Shown here: piece by piece, positions 23,136 to 36,000 of the stretch | Position numbering within the stretch: position 1 is the stretch's first letter | Layout: every line of letters begins with the position of its first letter | DNA from: Sweltsa coloradensis | Taxonomy: Eukaryota > Arthropoda > Insecta > Plecoptera > Chloroperlidae | DNA: 64,000 bases | Direction: 5' to 3' | NCBI GenBank assembly: GCA_024449915.1 | Contig: JAMZAV010001741.1 | Coordinates: forward strand, 62,001 to 126,000 | Made by a program: the position numbers and the translations under genes | Notes under the pieces: generated by a model | The model's input: only the letters and a program-made list of their open reading frames with translations | Databases searched by the model: none | Told to the model about the DNA's origin: nothing

Positions 23136-23656
23136 TATTAAATATATTTTGAAATGCATATTATAATGCAGTGTAGTCTACATCAAATGTGACAATACTA
23201 TGGAAAACATAGCCAGTACGAAATACGTGTAAAGATTGCAAAGTTTACTCAATCTCCGAGCGGAATTTGGGGGTATCTTGAGCGTGCAAAATTCAATTCA
23301 CCTTGATCACTGCATACAATCACGGCCCGACAAAAATTATTTGATAAAAATGACTTCTTCAAAAATAAAACCATTGTCGTTAAAATAAATCCTACACATC
23401 TTAAGCCAATTTTTCAATTTATTATTTCTTATAGGTTTAAATTGAAATGGATTTTGCTAATTTTGTTAGCAGTTCTCAGTTAATTGGTCATGGATGTCTG
23501 TTTAAAATTTCAGCTCAATCTGTTTGGTCGTTCGGCCGTATGGGACCGGACAGACAGACATTTTACAAACATTTAACATTTAACAGACACATCAGTCACG
23601 ACAAAGACCCGATCGAATTGCGTTGTAGACTACGTTCGCTGCGCTCACTCGTCTAA
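23136..23656 (-). mobile_element. Diverged HINE-like relative of the 598-bp unit
   Basis: It shares GACAATACTATGGAAAACATAG and GTTAGCAGTTCTCAGT with units 1 and 2 and ends CTACGTTCGCTGCGCTCACTCG, the inverse of a HINE 5' end. Confidence 0.65.
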
Positions 23657-23764
23657 TTATTTAAATCTGAAGTTGTACCATTGAGAAAGCTTCTTTAATC
23701 AATGGTTGTACAAAACTTACTACATCTACTTTTACATTATAAATAAAAAAATAACTTAAACAAA

Positions 23765-23787
23765 TAATAATAACAACAATAATAATA

Positions 23788-23820
<33 letters not shown>

Positions 23821-23830
23821 AAAAAAATAA
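23765..23830. repeat. (AAT)n and poly-A tract
   Basis: AATAATAATAAT units run into about 20 A residues. Confidence 0.9.
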
Positions 23831-25110
23831 TATTAATTATGGCAAGTCACCTGAAGACAGGTTAGTCATTCCTGGAAAGGGTTTTACTACTTTTAGGTTC
23901 AACGGAAAATGCATACTGCATTGTGAGCAGTGGGTGAAGGTCCAGATCCAAGCACAGGACCGGCAACAGTAATGGGAATTGGGAATGTTGGCTAACATTG
24001 CCCAGTAACTCAAACATTAACACAAAAAACCATATAACATAAATTTTAATCTTTTCACAAATCCTGTATGTAACATCACAATTTGCAGTTTATGGAATTA
24101 AGTACTGTAAGCTATGCTGTAGAGAGAACTCATAAAGAGACGAGTTTTGGGATATTTATTGTGCTAAGCAAGGTATTTTCAATTATAAATAAATAAAATT
24201 GTCATGAATCATTTGGAATGTAAATTTATTATATAAATATCATATTCAATTACAAATTAGGTACTGCTTATAGTACATACCTCTTACGGTAGTGCATTCA
24301 TGTCAAATCATAGTTTTGTAACAAAAATAACAATTAACATTTTCTATAACTCTCTATCCAACGACAACAGTTAAAATGCATTCATATGTCTGCAACATTA
24401 CAAATGAGATAATTATTAATTAATATTATGCATTGGATGGAATAAGTATATCAAGAGACTCAAGTAGTCAGTTTAAACATATTAAACTAGGTATATACCT
24501 TACCTATTGGTAAGCTTACATTGGTCTATTACAAAAATGGAGATTCACAAATTCTATTTTAATTTCATCAGAAAGCTTGCTTTCCAAATGTAAGAGATTC
24601 AAGGTTACCACTTAATCAGTTACTATTGTATTGACATTTTTAATGAAAGGCACAACACAGCAAGGACATCTGTTAGGTACACTGTTAATATGATGTTATG
24701 CACATGCAATTTATTGTACCAGAAAAAGAAACATTTATTAAACATTAACATTGCTGGTCATTGGTATTACCTACCTGGCCAATACGTTAAAATTAATTAT
24801 TTCTATATGAAAGTAGTCACAGTAGTACCCTGGACCTATGCAGATAGGTACTTGCTGGTTAAGTAAAGGCCACTCCACATACTTTCCAAAGGTTAAACCT
24901 TCAGACCATAAACCAACAATCTTAAAAAGTTATGTGAATATGATAATGCTATGTGCTTGTTTCAACTTTTATAAACAATAAAGTCATAAACATTTAACTC
25001 CAGAATGAAAAATGAAATGAAAAATGGCCTCAAAACTTCAAATTTTGTTATTCACCAGCCAGAGTAAATAAAAGCCTTTTTTTGCATACAGGTAAAAAAA
25101 GGGGGTAATT
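23831..25110. other. AT-rich sequence, no gene seen
   Basis: Looks single-copy within the window. No ORF with a domain and no clear repeat structure. It is downstream of Ly6 gene A, so it could include 3' UTR, but no polyadenylation site can be tied to it. Confidence 0.5.
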
Positions 25111-25323
25111 GTGAAGAATCACTCAGCGGACCGGAATAGTAAGAACTACTTTAGAAGGTAATTTGTTTGTGTACAGCGCAACCAAAATTTGTTTAGTACT
25201 ATTTGTTACTTTTTAAAGTGGTTTCAGTTACTGTTATTTCAGTTAGATCAATGGTTAGATTAGGGTACAGCGCAAAGCGTGGGGTGTAGGCCTATGCGCA
25301 AAGCGCGCTCAGTGATTCTTCAC
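25111..25323. mobile_element. 213-bp MITE
   Basis: GTGAAGAATCACTCAGCG at the left and CGCTCAGTGATTCTTCAC at the right form an 18-bp inverted end with one mismatch. The target duplication is unclear. Confidence 0.75.
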
Positions 25324-26583
25324 TTCTACCATGCAAAAGCTTATTTTACTACATTTTAGAGATTTTTTGTATGGCATGATATGTGTGAGTGTGACAAATG
25401 GCTGCATCAAAGATGAGGGTGAAATATTGAAATTTGAAACAAAAAATATAACCTAGTCTAGACTCAAGATCAATCAATCACAATCATGATTGACATTGCA
25501 TAAAAAGTAAAATTTAACCATGTAAATAGGCCTATCCTATAACAGCAAACCTGTAGGCCTAAAGATAAGCTCAAACTTATAAAACCATGTAAAACTAGGC
25601 CATGTCTATAATCCCCACATTTATAAGAGTAGGGTACGTCTACACATGATTGAATAATAGAATTAAGAAATTACAGGTCTGCACACAATTGAGTGTATCC
25701 CATGTGTTTGAAATAATGAGGAAGAGGTGGACGGACGACATTAATTTAATAATTTAAATTAGCCCTTCTAGCATGTAAACAATCAACACACTACCATAAT
25801 GGTGATTACTGATTTACCTGTTTCTTCTTCTAAATCTTCCAAAGCCGGTCAAATGTTGTTAGCAAGAAAAAATAGAATACGTATTTTATTTAAATCAAAT
25901 AGCCTACGGCGATTATAACTGGCCTATTGTGTGTATCAAGATTAATGTATTTTGTTGAACTTGGGCCGGGCCTCATTCTGGCTCCGGTAGTATTTGAAAA
26001 CACAAACTCAAGTGATACTTAGTTCTTCTTATATGTACCATATGCATTCCCTGTGTTCATTTGAGTCCACATTTTTAATTTGGGTTGAGTGGAGGTGGAA
26101 ATGTTGAGTAGAGATCATACAGCCACAAGCACCCATAAGAACAAACGTTTTTCACTGTCAAATACGTAATATTCATAAAACCATGTCCATAATGCATTAC
26201 CGGAGAATAATTTAATTATGTATTGCTTTCATTATGCCTTAGTAAAATCTTTGGAATTGTGGCAGCCATGTTGCTTGTGTTTGACGCAATGATTTTATGC
26301 ATAGGCCCACTATGTATATTTTCTATGTATATTTTTATTTTCCATTATTTCAACCAACTAAACCAGTGGTTTCAATGGTACAAACAAACAAGGTAGAGAT
26401 ACAGAAAATGTTACATGAGAATGCCATTTTGCTCCACCTTGTAGAAACAGTGGAGTATTTTGGAACGAGGAGACTTAACAAATACACCTTTTGATAAATA
26501 TTGTAGGCCTACAGAGTATAACAATTGACGATCGTCAACAATTAATTGCCAACAACAAAATAACATTTCAGATCATCTTACAC

Positions 26584-26975
26584 TAGGGATGTCAACGCCC
26601 AGAAATATTTGTAGCCAGGTACCCTCACGCAGTACTACCCGAATTAACTGAAAAGTAAGATTTGTTTTTTCTATTGTCATGACAAGATGTGCTACGGACT
26701 TGGTGTTGCAATCCTACGAAGCATTTCTTACAGAGGAATTCTCTTGTATAATAATGCAATTCTCCTGCAGTGCCAATGTACAAAGGCAAAGGCCACTGAT
26801 TGTGGCTGTGAAGAGGTTAAACAAATTCAAAATACTGGGATGTTTTTTTTTTTTTTTACAAATGATCTGAATAGGCAATATTGGCAGGTTAAGAGCATTG
26901 AAAAGTTTGAACCAGTGAATTTTTTTGATCTGCATGCACTGTGTGGGTAATAATGGGTACTGATTGACATCCCTA
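26584..26975. mobile_element. hAT-type MITE
   Basis: The ends are TAGGGATGTCAA and TTGACATCCCTA. The flanks TCTTACAC and ACCTACAC match at six of eight positions, an aged 8-bp duplication. ORFs inside lack domains. Confidence 0.7.
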
Positions 26976-26983
26976 ACCTACAC

Positions 26984-29798
26984 ATACATTTAGGCCTTGC
27001 ATTAGCTGTCCTATTCCTATCTACTGGAGATAGGCTTCGTATTTAGATTTTAGATGGAAGAGAATAGTCTGCATGTAGGCCTCCATTAAGTCTTAAGTAG
27101 TTAGTTTAGAATTTTACAATTATGTCATAATAACCTGTATTACAATTTTATTAATATTCTATTCCCTATTCATCTTAATAACTAATAACAATAATAGTAA
27201 GTATAAAAACTATTCTCTATGGACGGAAGAAGTATACTTACAGGATTTTAAAAAATGCTAAGGTCCGGTAGGCCTGTAGGAGAGTTTCAGAAGATGCCAA
27301 ACATGTGGCCACTGACAAGCCCTTGGTGGACAAATGTCATGACGCTATCTAAAAACATGCTACCCTATTTGGCTGCTTTTTATTTAAGATTACTCAAAGC
27401 TGCATATTATGTATTTGGTTGTAATTTAACCAAAAATGGGTTCTAGTACTATTACCTAATTACTAATTAACATATTTGCAAGGAAACAAACAATGAAGAA
27501 TGAAGGTTGAATTGTATCAAAACAAGAAGCTAGTAGACTGTAGAAGTTCTAAGTATAGAGCTATGACAGGTAGCCGCTTTTGACCTTACAGTTGTAGACC
27601 TACCGTTTTGTGGGGACAAAAATTATTGCAATGCTTTTCCGAGCTATATCCAATTTACCATATTTACTTGATTATCGGTCGTCATATACGGTAGTAATGG
27701 TCGCACCCCACTTTCTGAACATATTTGAACCAATCAGCTTTCTTTAAAAAATCACGGTGCACTACCCTTAAAATTAAAATATTTTTGCGAAAGCGCATCC
27801 CAGTTGAAATGTTTATTGTTCCTAAAAAAATGACCCGATATGGTGCGGCTTATTTGTATAAATACAATAGGTAATATGCATCTATTACACTGAATGGATT
27901 TTGATATTAGTCTAAGACAAAGCCAGATATATGCGATTTCTTCCTTGTCCCTTATCATAGCAATAGGAAAATTTAATTTGTTATCTTTTTCCACCAGGCT
28001 TCCAAGAACTGCGTCGCTACAGTCTTCGGAGCAATTTCTTAAACTCTCGCTATAACTATTATCAAAATGACAGAAGCCATTGTAACAGACAAGTCCAAGT
28101 TGACTTCTAAACAAGAATCCCTTTGCAAATAATCGGCATGTGTGGCAGGGCGGCAAGAAGACACAATCCTACCGCCATTAGCAGCAAGCTTAGTAGGGAG
28201 ATATGATCTGTGTGGTTGCTGGTTGCCGACAAGAACTGAACAAATATGGCGCCCATATCTACGGAGCACTCCTAAAACAAAGTGTAAAAGCTGTCCAAGG
28301 CAAATACTGTAACAGGAATAGCTTTGCTATTAATACGCTCTACTCCCTGAATTTAATATAAGAGGTGGTGGCACAAAATCCTAGCGGTTTAGCCCAAAAC
28401 TATTGGAAGTGATACTGATAGTAAAAGTTTACATGAGGAACTTCTTTGTCAACATACATAAAGGTGCCAGTCAATATCCTCATCTAGTCCTGAGCTGCTC
28501 TGCACCGCACTCTTACGACAACTCTAGAAAGTGGTAGTAGTGGCACCGATGACGTGGCAGTATTTTGGCCTGCTACAATGCTACTGCATTGGAATCTTGT
28601 CTTGGTCATTACATTTGTTCATGTCCTTATTTTCACCGAGTACTATCGTATTGATGCAATATTTGTGCAAGCCAAGGGTATGTGCAATGTAATGGTACGT
28701 GGGCAGATGCAGGTAGGCCTATGTAATTGACTACAGTATTTAATATTTATTTATAATCTGAGCTAGTTACAACTAGGTTATTCTTCATAAGTTTCAGAGC
28801 TTCTTGTGTTTCAAATTTCAGATTTGTAAATCTGTTAAAATAAGGCTGAGCAAATACATCAACGTGTATTTCAGTACGATGTCAATATGTAGCAGAGCAG
28901 GCCATGTAGGCCTATGTATGCATGTAGTGTGCACATTCTGATTACGGGGCCTCGAATGAGTCCTGTATCGTTATTTTTCGTCACTACCTCCCCGTGCCGG
29001 GAGTGAGTAATTTGCGCCCCTGCTGCCTTCCTTGGATGTGGTAGACGTTTCTCTTTTGTGTGTGTATGTACCGTAGGCATATAAAGGTCTACATTAAAAC
29101 AAAAACAAAAAGTGTATCCTACAAAAATTTCCATTTAAATTAAAGTTTCGCCCCGTTTTGCGACAGATCCGTAGGAAAAATGTATTTCTCGGGTCAAATG
29201 CTGAACATGAGAACAATGTGCTAAATTATTGTGGAGGTGCCAGATATATATGTATATAGTGTCTTGCTTGCCGACTGTCGTACATGGTGCCGGTCACGTT
29301 AAAAATATTAGCCTATTTTCAGTTGTCTCGTAACAAATTAACAAAATTATCGATCCAACATTTATATAACTCGGTAGGCTACCTATATGAATGTTTTAAA
29401 TTACAAAATGGAATGTTTGTACGTGGTATAGGGTACAAAGGACAATGAGAAACACATAAATTACTATTTAGTTGTGTTGTACCGGTAGTAGGCAAGTGGC
29501 TTCAATAGTGGCAATTCGTGAAAAGTTATAACTTTTTAGCCAAGTCTAGAATTTTCCAGAACTAAGAAACTTCCACCTCCTAGTAGGTTTATGGATAGGC
29601 CAAGGCCTACAGTAGGCTACAATACATAATATACCTAGTGAAACAGGTGTTGTCTATGATAGGCAATGTTAAATTCTTAAAATAAGGAACTGCCAAACTG
29701 GGCAATGTCAATCGAATGGCAAAACAGAAAAAAAAATGATTTCCTATTTTTCACAGTGTGATATGAATCAAGAGGCACAATTTATGATTTTTTAGATG
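26984..29798. other. Unrecognised sequence between Ly6 gene A stop and the MITE
   Basis: No recognised domain in six frames, no strong repeats. The minus-strand ORF at 27752-28156 is compositionally unremarkable. Expected to contain the 3' UTR of Ly6 gene A near its right end. Confidence 0.5.
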
Positions 29799-30022
29799 CT
29801 AAAATATAAAACTTTCCTTCAAAACCAAGAGTAATGTTATTGACCCAAGGATGACACCCAGACTTATCTTCAGATGGGTTGTTCCATTACATCCATCTTC
29901 TCCACAATAGCATTCCTCCCAGTAGACTCCATTGTCGTAGACTCCCCAGTTACAAACTCCAGTCACACCGGTGTCTGCAACTGAGGCACACCGCCTTATA
30001 ACTTGGCGCCACCTTCCATCCC
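29799..30022 (-). CDS. Ly6 gene A exon 3 (second half of domain, C-terminal tail)
   Basis: The acceptor CATTTCAG precedes 30022. The first two bases complete a tryptophan codon, followed by 73 codons and a stop at 29799. It contains RRCASVADTGVTGVC, the final ECYCGEDGCN knot and the hydrophobic C-terminus. Confidence 0.92.
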
Positions 30023-33000
30023 CTGAAATGATCATACCACGACCATGACACGTAAGAAACAATGTAGCCTATGGTTACATCTACAGTACCGGTGGGTAAT
30101 ATACGTATTATATGAGGCCCTAGTAGGGCTAAGGATAGTAATTGGATGAGCGTAGCGAGCGAAGCGAAGATTCCATTTCACTACACTGGAGAAAAAAATC
30201 CGGAATGTTTTTTTTTTTCTTTCTTTCTTTCTTTCTGTATTTTTGTCTGTCTGTTAACACGATTCCGGCTAAACCGATACTCCAATTGCGATGAAATTTT
30301 ATGGAGGCCTTTGAAATCTCTGAACTTAGAACTGCCACATTTTTGAGCGCAATCGAAAAATTATTTCTCATGAAAATCGCAATTTTACGATTTTTTTCGA
30401 TTTTTTGAAAATTTATTTACTTTAACAACTACATGCTTTATCCGATTTTAATGATTTTTTCACAGAAACTTAATTTTATGAATTAAGATATTCGTGTGAA
30501 ATTTAAGTGCAATCGAAAAATTATTTTTCATGAAAATAGAAATTTTGTGTTTTTTTCTTTTTTAAGACAATTGTTTTATTTATTACACCTACATGCTTGA
30601 TTCTATTGTAATAAGTTTTTCACAGAACCTTAATTTTATTAATTTATTTATTTGTGTGAAATTCGAGCGCAATCGAATAATTATTTCTTCTAAAAATCCC
30701 TATTTTTTTATTTTTTTATTTTTTTAAAATTACGATTAATTAAAAAAAAATTAAAATTTAAGTTTATTTTTTATTTAATTTATTTTAATTTAAAAAAAAA
30801 TTGAACTTAGTAATAATTTTTTCACAGAACAACAGAAAATCCGCATAACACATGGCAGCTCAATGCACCAATTACGCTCATCCAACAACGCGGCGGGACT
30901 TAAGCGTTTTCCTAGTTTTAGCGTTGGGAATTTACCATTTGCATTTAGTAAGTGCTTTTTCTTTTAGTCTTGAATAGCAAGTTTGTAATGGAAGTTGCAA
31001 GAATTAAGGTTACCGGTACCAAAAATAAAAACATACCTATCCTATGTGTAGAGTGTACATGCATTGATAGCCAAGCAAGAGTGTAGGGCTACACTCTACT
31101 CGTTTATGAAAGTAGGGCTACAAACATTTGCCCATTCCTAGTTATGGTAGGCCCTAGACATGATCAGAATAAAGAGTGCTCTCTAGTGTACAATCGCGTG
31201 TATTAGTATTACAATTATACAGCTACAATCAGTTACAATGAAGTCAGAATTTATTCAATTACGCTGATACCTATCAATATCATGATTGGCAACATAACTT
31301 TATAGTAGGCTACCGGTACCTATGTCAACTGTCAATATACGTACTGTAATACACATTTATTCTATTAAATTGTCTAGCCTACAATACATAGGGTATGATT
31401 TTCAAAACAGGTGTTCAACTAACTGTAGGCCTTGAGTGCATTGTTTATCAGCTGAATGTGGGCCTTCCTCTTTGTTTTCAACGGAACAAACTATCCCAAC
31501 AGATACAGGGCCAGCTGCCTTGCGCGCTAAACACCACTAGTTAGTAGATGTGCTGTGTTGCAACATCTTGGGAGCTTGGGTTACTTACGGCACCGAGGTG
31601 AAGCGTGGTGAAGAATTTAAAGACCCCTATATTGACATAGGCCTAGGTCGGGTATATACCTAGAAAGGACTTAATTTTTATGTACGTAATTGATTTTAAG
31701 AATAACTTGTTAAAGAGATGAACAGGTAAGCTAGAGTGGCGCATTATGGCCTTACGGTTGACTGCGTGCCCTTATATTATGATCCCGGGTACTCGGCACA
31801 TGGCTTGCTCACTTGTCTAACAACCACTTTTGCATTTTCTTAGTAGTTTATCTAGGTCTATGTGTCACACAGAGTGGGACTTTAAGAGTGCAGGAACATA
31901 GGTACATCTACATAGGTCCAGCTAGGTACCCTACACCGTACAAGTACGGTAGGCCTAAGTAGGTATCTTTACTTCTTGCCACAGTTGCATCCAAGAACAG
32001 ATTCAGACAAACTACAGCATGCTGTAGTGGGGCCCAAACTCCACTAGGCTACTCACAAATAAATCCTTTTGGTCCTTGCTGAGTTATTTTCATACAAAAT
32101 GAGCCGGGTGTATTTGATTCATCGCTGTTGCAGTCGACTGCAATATGTCGCCTTTTGTCAAATTTTTCATATCCTCCACAATTATCTTCACCCTTAGGAT
32201 CTTGCGCTGATGAACACTGATAGCACTGAATTGCTTCACCTGAGAATAAAAATGTAGGTTAGTGGTCTACCACTTCTGTGATGTGTAGGCCTACAGAATG
32301 CAGAGACTAGGGATGACAGGGTATCGGTAGGGTAGGTAGTAGGCCTAACCAGTGTTTAAAGTGGGGAGGTAGGCCTATGAGCCGGTATGCATACCGTTAC
32401 TAAAATTACCGACGTTATGCCATACCGTGACTTAATTGTCGAATTATGTTGAATAATATAAAATTAGTAAAATATAGGCATACAATACGATCCCAAATAC
32501 TACCCCAATATTGGCAAACAAAAACAAATGTAAACCCGTCTCCAAAGTGATTTAAAAGTATTTCTGACAACACACCCTAAAAAAAAATCCCTGCGGGGCA
32601 AAAATAGGGGGCTGTGCCCCCCAGACCCGCCGGCGTTTCCGCATACTTTCATCAGCATCAGTGCAATACCCTTAAACTATTCTGAATCCTTTTTAACCAC
32701 TGGGGGGCCTAACTAGTAGGCCTAGAATAGCCTAGACCTATATGAATAATGAATTTGTTTCAAGCTCCTAGAGCACCATTTTGGGTAGCCTTAGAACCTA
32801 AAAATAGCAAACACACTATTGTTACGATACGTTCAAAAAAAGATGAACACAATTAGGCCTAGGTCCCCATTACTTCCAAACGAAAGACTAGATTTATTAA
32901 TCTCACGATAAGTGCCCTCAAAACAAACTACGACTTTGGCTATGACTTCCCATAACAAAACAATTAGGCCCTATGCAAATTATTACGTTCAAAACGGCAC

Positions 33001-36000
33001 TTTTTCTGTTGGGGGCGGTCTAACTTTTCAACTCAGTTTTTTTCCATTAAAATCAACGAAAAACCACTTGAAACGATATATATTTTATTATTAGATTTAT
33101 AATTAAAAAATACACTTACGGTGCATGTTTCGGTAATTGTCGTATAGCGCCTCACGTAAAATACACTATTTTCAACACTGTGATATTCCACGAAACGCTT
33201 AGGTACGCAGGAAAGGGGGAGGGGGCGCGAAGCGCGTAAGTCTTGCATTATTATTAGGCCTATTAGACATAGGATTTATATGCGCTTAAAAATCCCTAAA
33301 TATGCATGCATTTATGCCATTAAAAAGTCCCAAATAAATCCTTAAAAATAAAAAATATGCACTCAAAATAAATTACCTGCTGAATAGAAATAATCCCGTT
33401 TCCCTTCGTTTGGCAACACATGGGAACAAAAACGTTAAAAATAATAATTACGTGTGTATCTTATTTTCTTTCTCCTCCCCACCCTCACTGAATGATACTT
33501 TTTGGCATGCCATTTTGTGATTTAAATTCCTCAACTCTAAAAGGCTTGCTTCTACTTGTGATGGAAATTCAATTGAACAAAATCACTTCTGAGAATCAAG
33601 ACCATACTTCCACAAAAGAAAGATAGAATGAAGATGTTTGTATAAGAAATGCTGTGCATGCACAGCAGGGGGGGGGGGGTCAGGGGCCAGGTCTGTTTAA
33701 CTAACCATGATTGACCTGTAATTCCCTCGTCATTTGATCATTATCTTTTAATGTCTGGAAGTCTGGACAAAGAAACACACTTTCAGGGGGGAATCATTAT
33801 TCCGTTGCTGACCCACCATTCACCACTTCAACCTTAAATATTTTCATAAAATAAAATAAATATGCAATTTTATCATTAAAATGTTCTGATTTATGCCGGT
33901 TTAAGCACACACATCAATTTTATGCAGTAACCTTCAATATATGCATTTATATGCACTATAAAATTAATACTGTAGATTTGTAATTGTGTGAAATGGAATT
34001 AGGTAGAAGTTCCAGTAGTCTGCATATTCAGGAACAAAACATGCATCTGCATATAAATCCGATGTCTAATTATTATTATCAAAACATACGCGCTTCGCGC
34101 CCCCCCCCCCCCCCCCTCCCGCGTACCTAAGCTTTTCGGAACTCTTTCGGTTGGTATGAACAGTATAGACAAAATAGCGACGTTAAAGGTTTTATAGGTA
34201 CCATGGTAGGTACTTTAGATTTAAAATAGCGACGTTAAAGGTTTTGTAGGTACACCTAAAAAAAACTGTCCATACCAACCGAAAAAGTACCACCCTTTCC
34301 ACGTGTATTTTGCGTGAGGCGCTATACGGCATTTTTACCCATGTTTCATTTAATTCTGTTTTATTGTTAATTAAAAGCTATAATTGCAAGCTATAATTGC
34401 AAGCTAAGTGGCGAGGAGTGACGCGGCCTAGGCCTAGGCCTACCATGCTGAGATGTTGTACTCACTGCAAGTAGGCTAACCTTACAATAAAAAAGAATCA
34501 TCACGTTTTTGGTGTTATGGTAACAAAAAATATTAAAAACCCTTAACGTGGCCATTTTAAATGAAAGTCCTTTTGCGTTAAAACTTGAAAGTCCTTTAGG
34601 TCTAGGCCTATAATTAAAATAGCGACGTTAAAGGTTTTGTAGGTGGAATATTTTTGTGATAAAGGTTGGTAGCGTAGGCCTACTAAGTGAAATGAACGAA
34701 AATCTAATGACAAACATGGCGGAAACGGACCAAGAAAGCGAGTGAGTGTTCAATCTGTGATCATTATTCTGTATAATTGGTGTATGTTCAAAGTGATTAG
34801 TAGGGTTAATAAATTGTTAATAATGAGTAATTCTTCATTTAGGCCTATTTCTAATTTGAAGTGGTTTTTCGTTGATTTTATTGAAGAAAAAAACAATTGA
34901 AAAGTTGGACTGCCCAACCGAAAAAGTGGCTTCAAAACTGTAGTAGCCTAGGCCTCTTGTAGGACATAAGAATTTAGCCTAGCCTAGGGAATAGCTCAAC
35001 CTTGTAGACAAGCCTTCTTGTCGGAAGTAAAAGGGAAGTAAAGCTAAGCCTGTACCGTAGTGCAAATCAATGTGGCAGCAAGGAGACAAGATAATCTTAT
35101 CTAGGGGCTAGGCTAGGCCTTCCTACATGTATTATAAACCCAAAGACAGAACTGATTTTTGGTGTGAAATGTGCCATCATCAAACACTTGAGTCTTTGGG
35201 GTCTAGGAGGGCCCTTTATTAGTTTTAACAAAGATTAGTCATGTCTTTGGTTTTAATGTTTTATGGGGCAGCTTTAGGTAAATATGAACAATTCCGTACT
35301 ATTGTCAAATTTGAAAAATAACTTTCAAAAAGGCTTTACTAAGCATCACTGGTCAACATATTAATGTTTCACAACGGCGCTTACCTTGGAAATGTGTAAA
35401 AAGTTGAAAAACATGAACTTTAAGTGGCGAGGAGTGACGCAGCCTATAGGCCTACCGTGCTGAGATATTGTACTCACTGCAAGTACCTTACAATAACATA
35501 ATTTAAAAATCCAAAATAGAATCATCATGTTTCTGGTGTTACCTATAGTAACAAAAAACCTTCAAACCGGCCTTTAACGTCACTATTTTAAATGAAAGTC
35601 ATGTTGCGTTGAAAGTCCTTTAGGTAGGCTAATTATGCCGTATAGCGCCTCACGCGAAAATCACTAAAAAAATCCCCAAAAAGACATTGAAAAGCATTAT
35701 TATGTTACCTTTATCCATTTATTACTGTTTTTGGTGTAAAAGGTGAGTATCTTCCCATTTTTATGTTATTTCAATTGTGTTTATGTGTTGTTGTAAAATA
35801 CATCAGTTGTCATCACGCCATGTTGGAGCATGGTTGCCAACTGTCATTTTGGTAAAACTACCGTAGGGTACCCCGCTTCCAATCAATCAATCAAGTCAAT
35901 TGTTATTGTAGGTGCGGCTGCCCACTTATGTAAGACTAGCTGGGGTCCAGGGTCGAAGCCCCGGTGGGGGTTGGGGGGCAAAGCCCCCCATTACAGACAA

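Noticed and set aside
33206..34135. GCGCGAAGCGCG and G/C runs as bacterial contamination
   Set aside because: They are internal parts of inverted elements with AT-rich eukaryotic flanks and recur elsewhere in the window.
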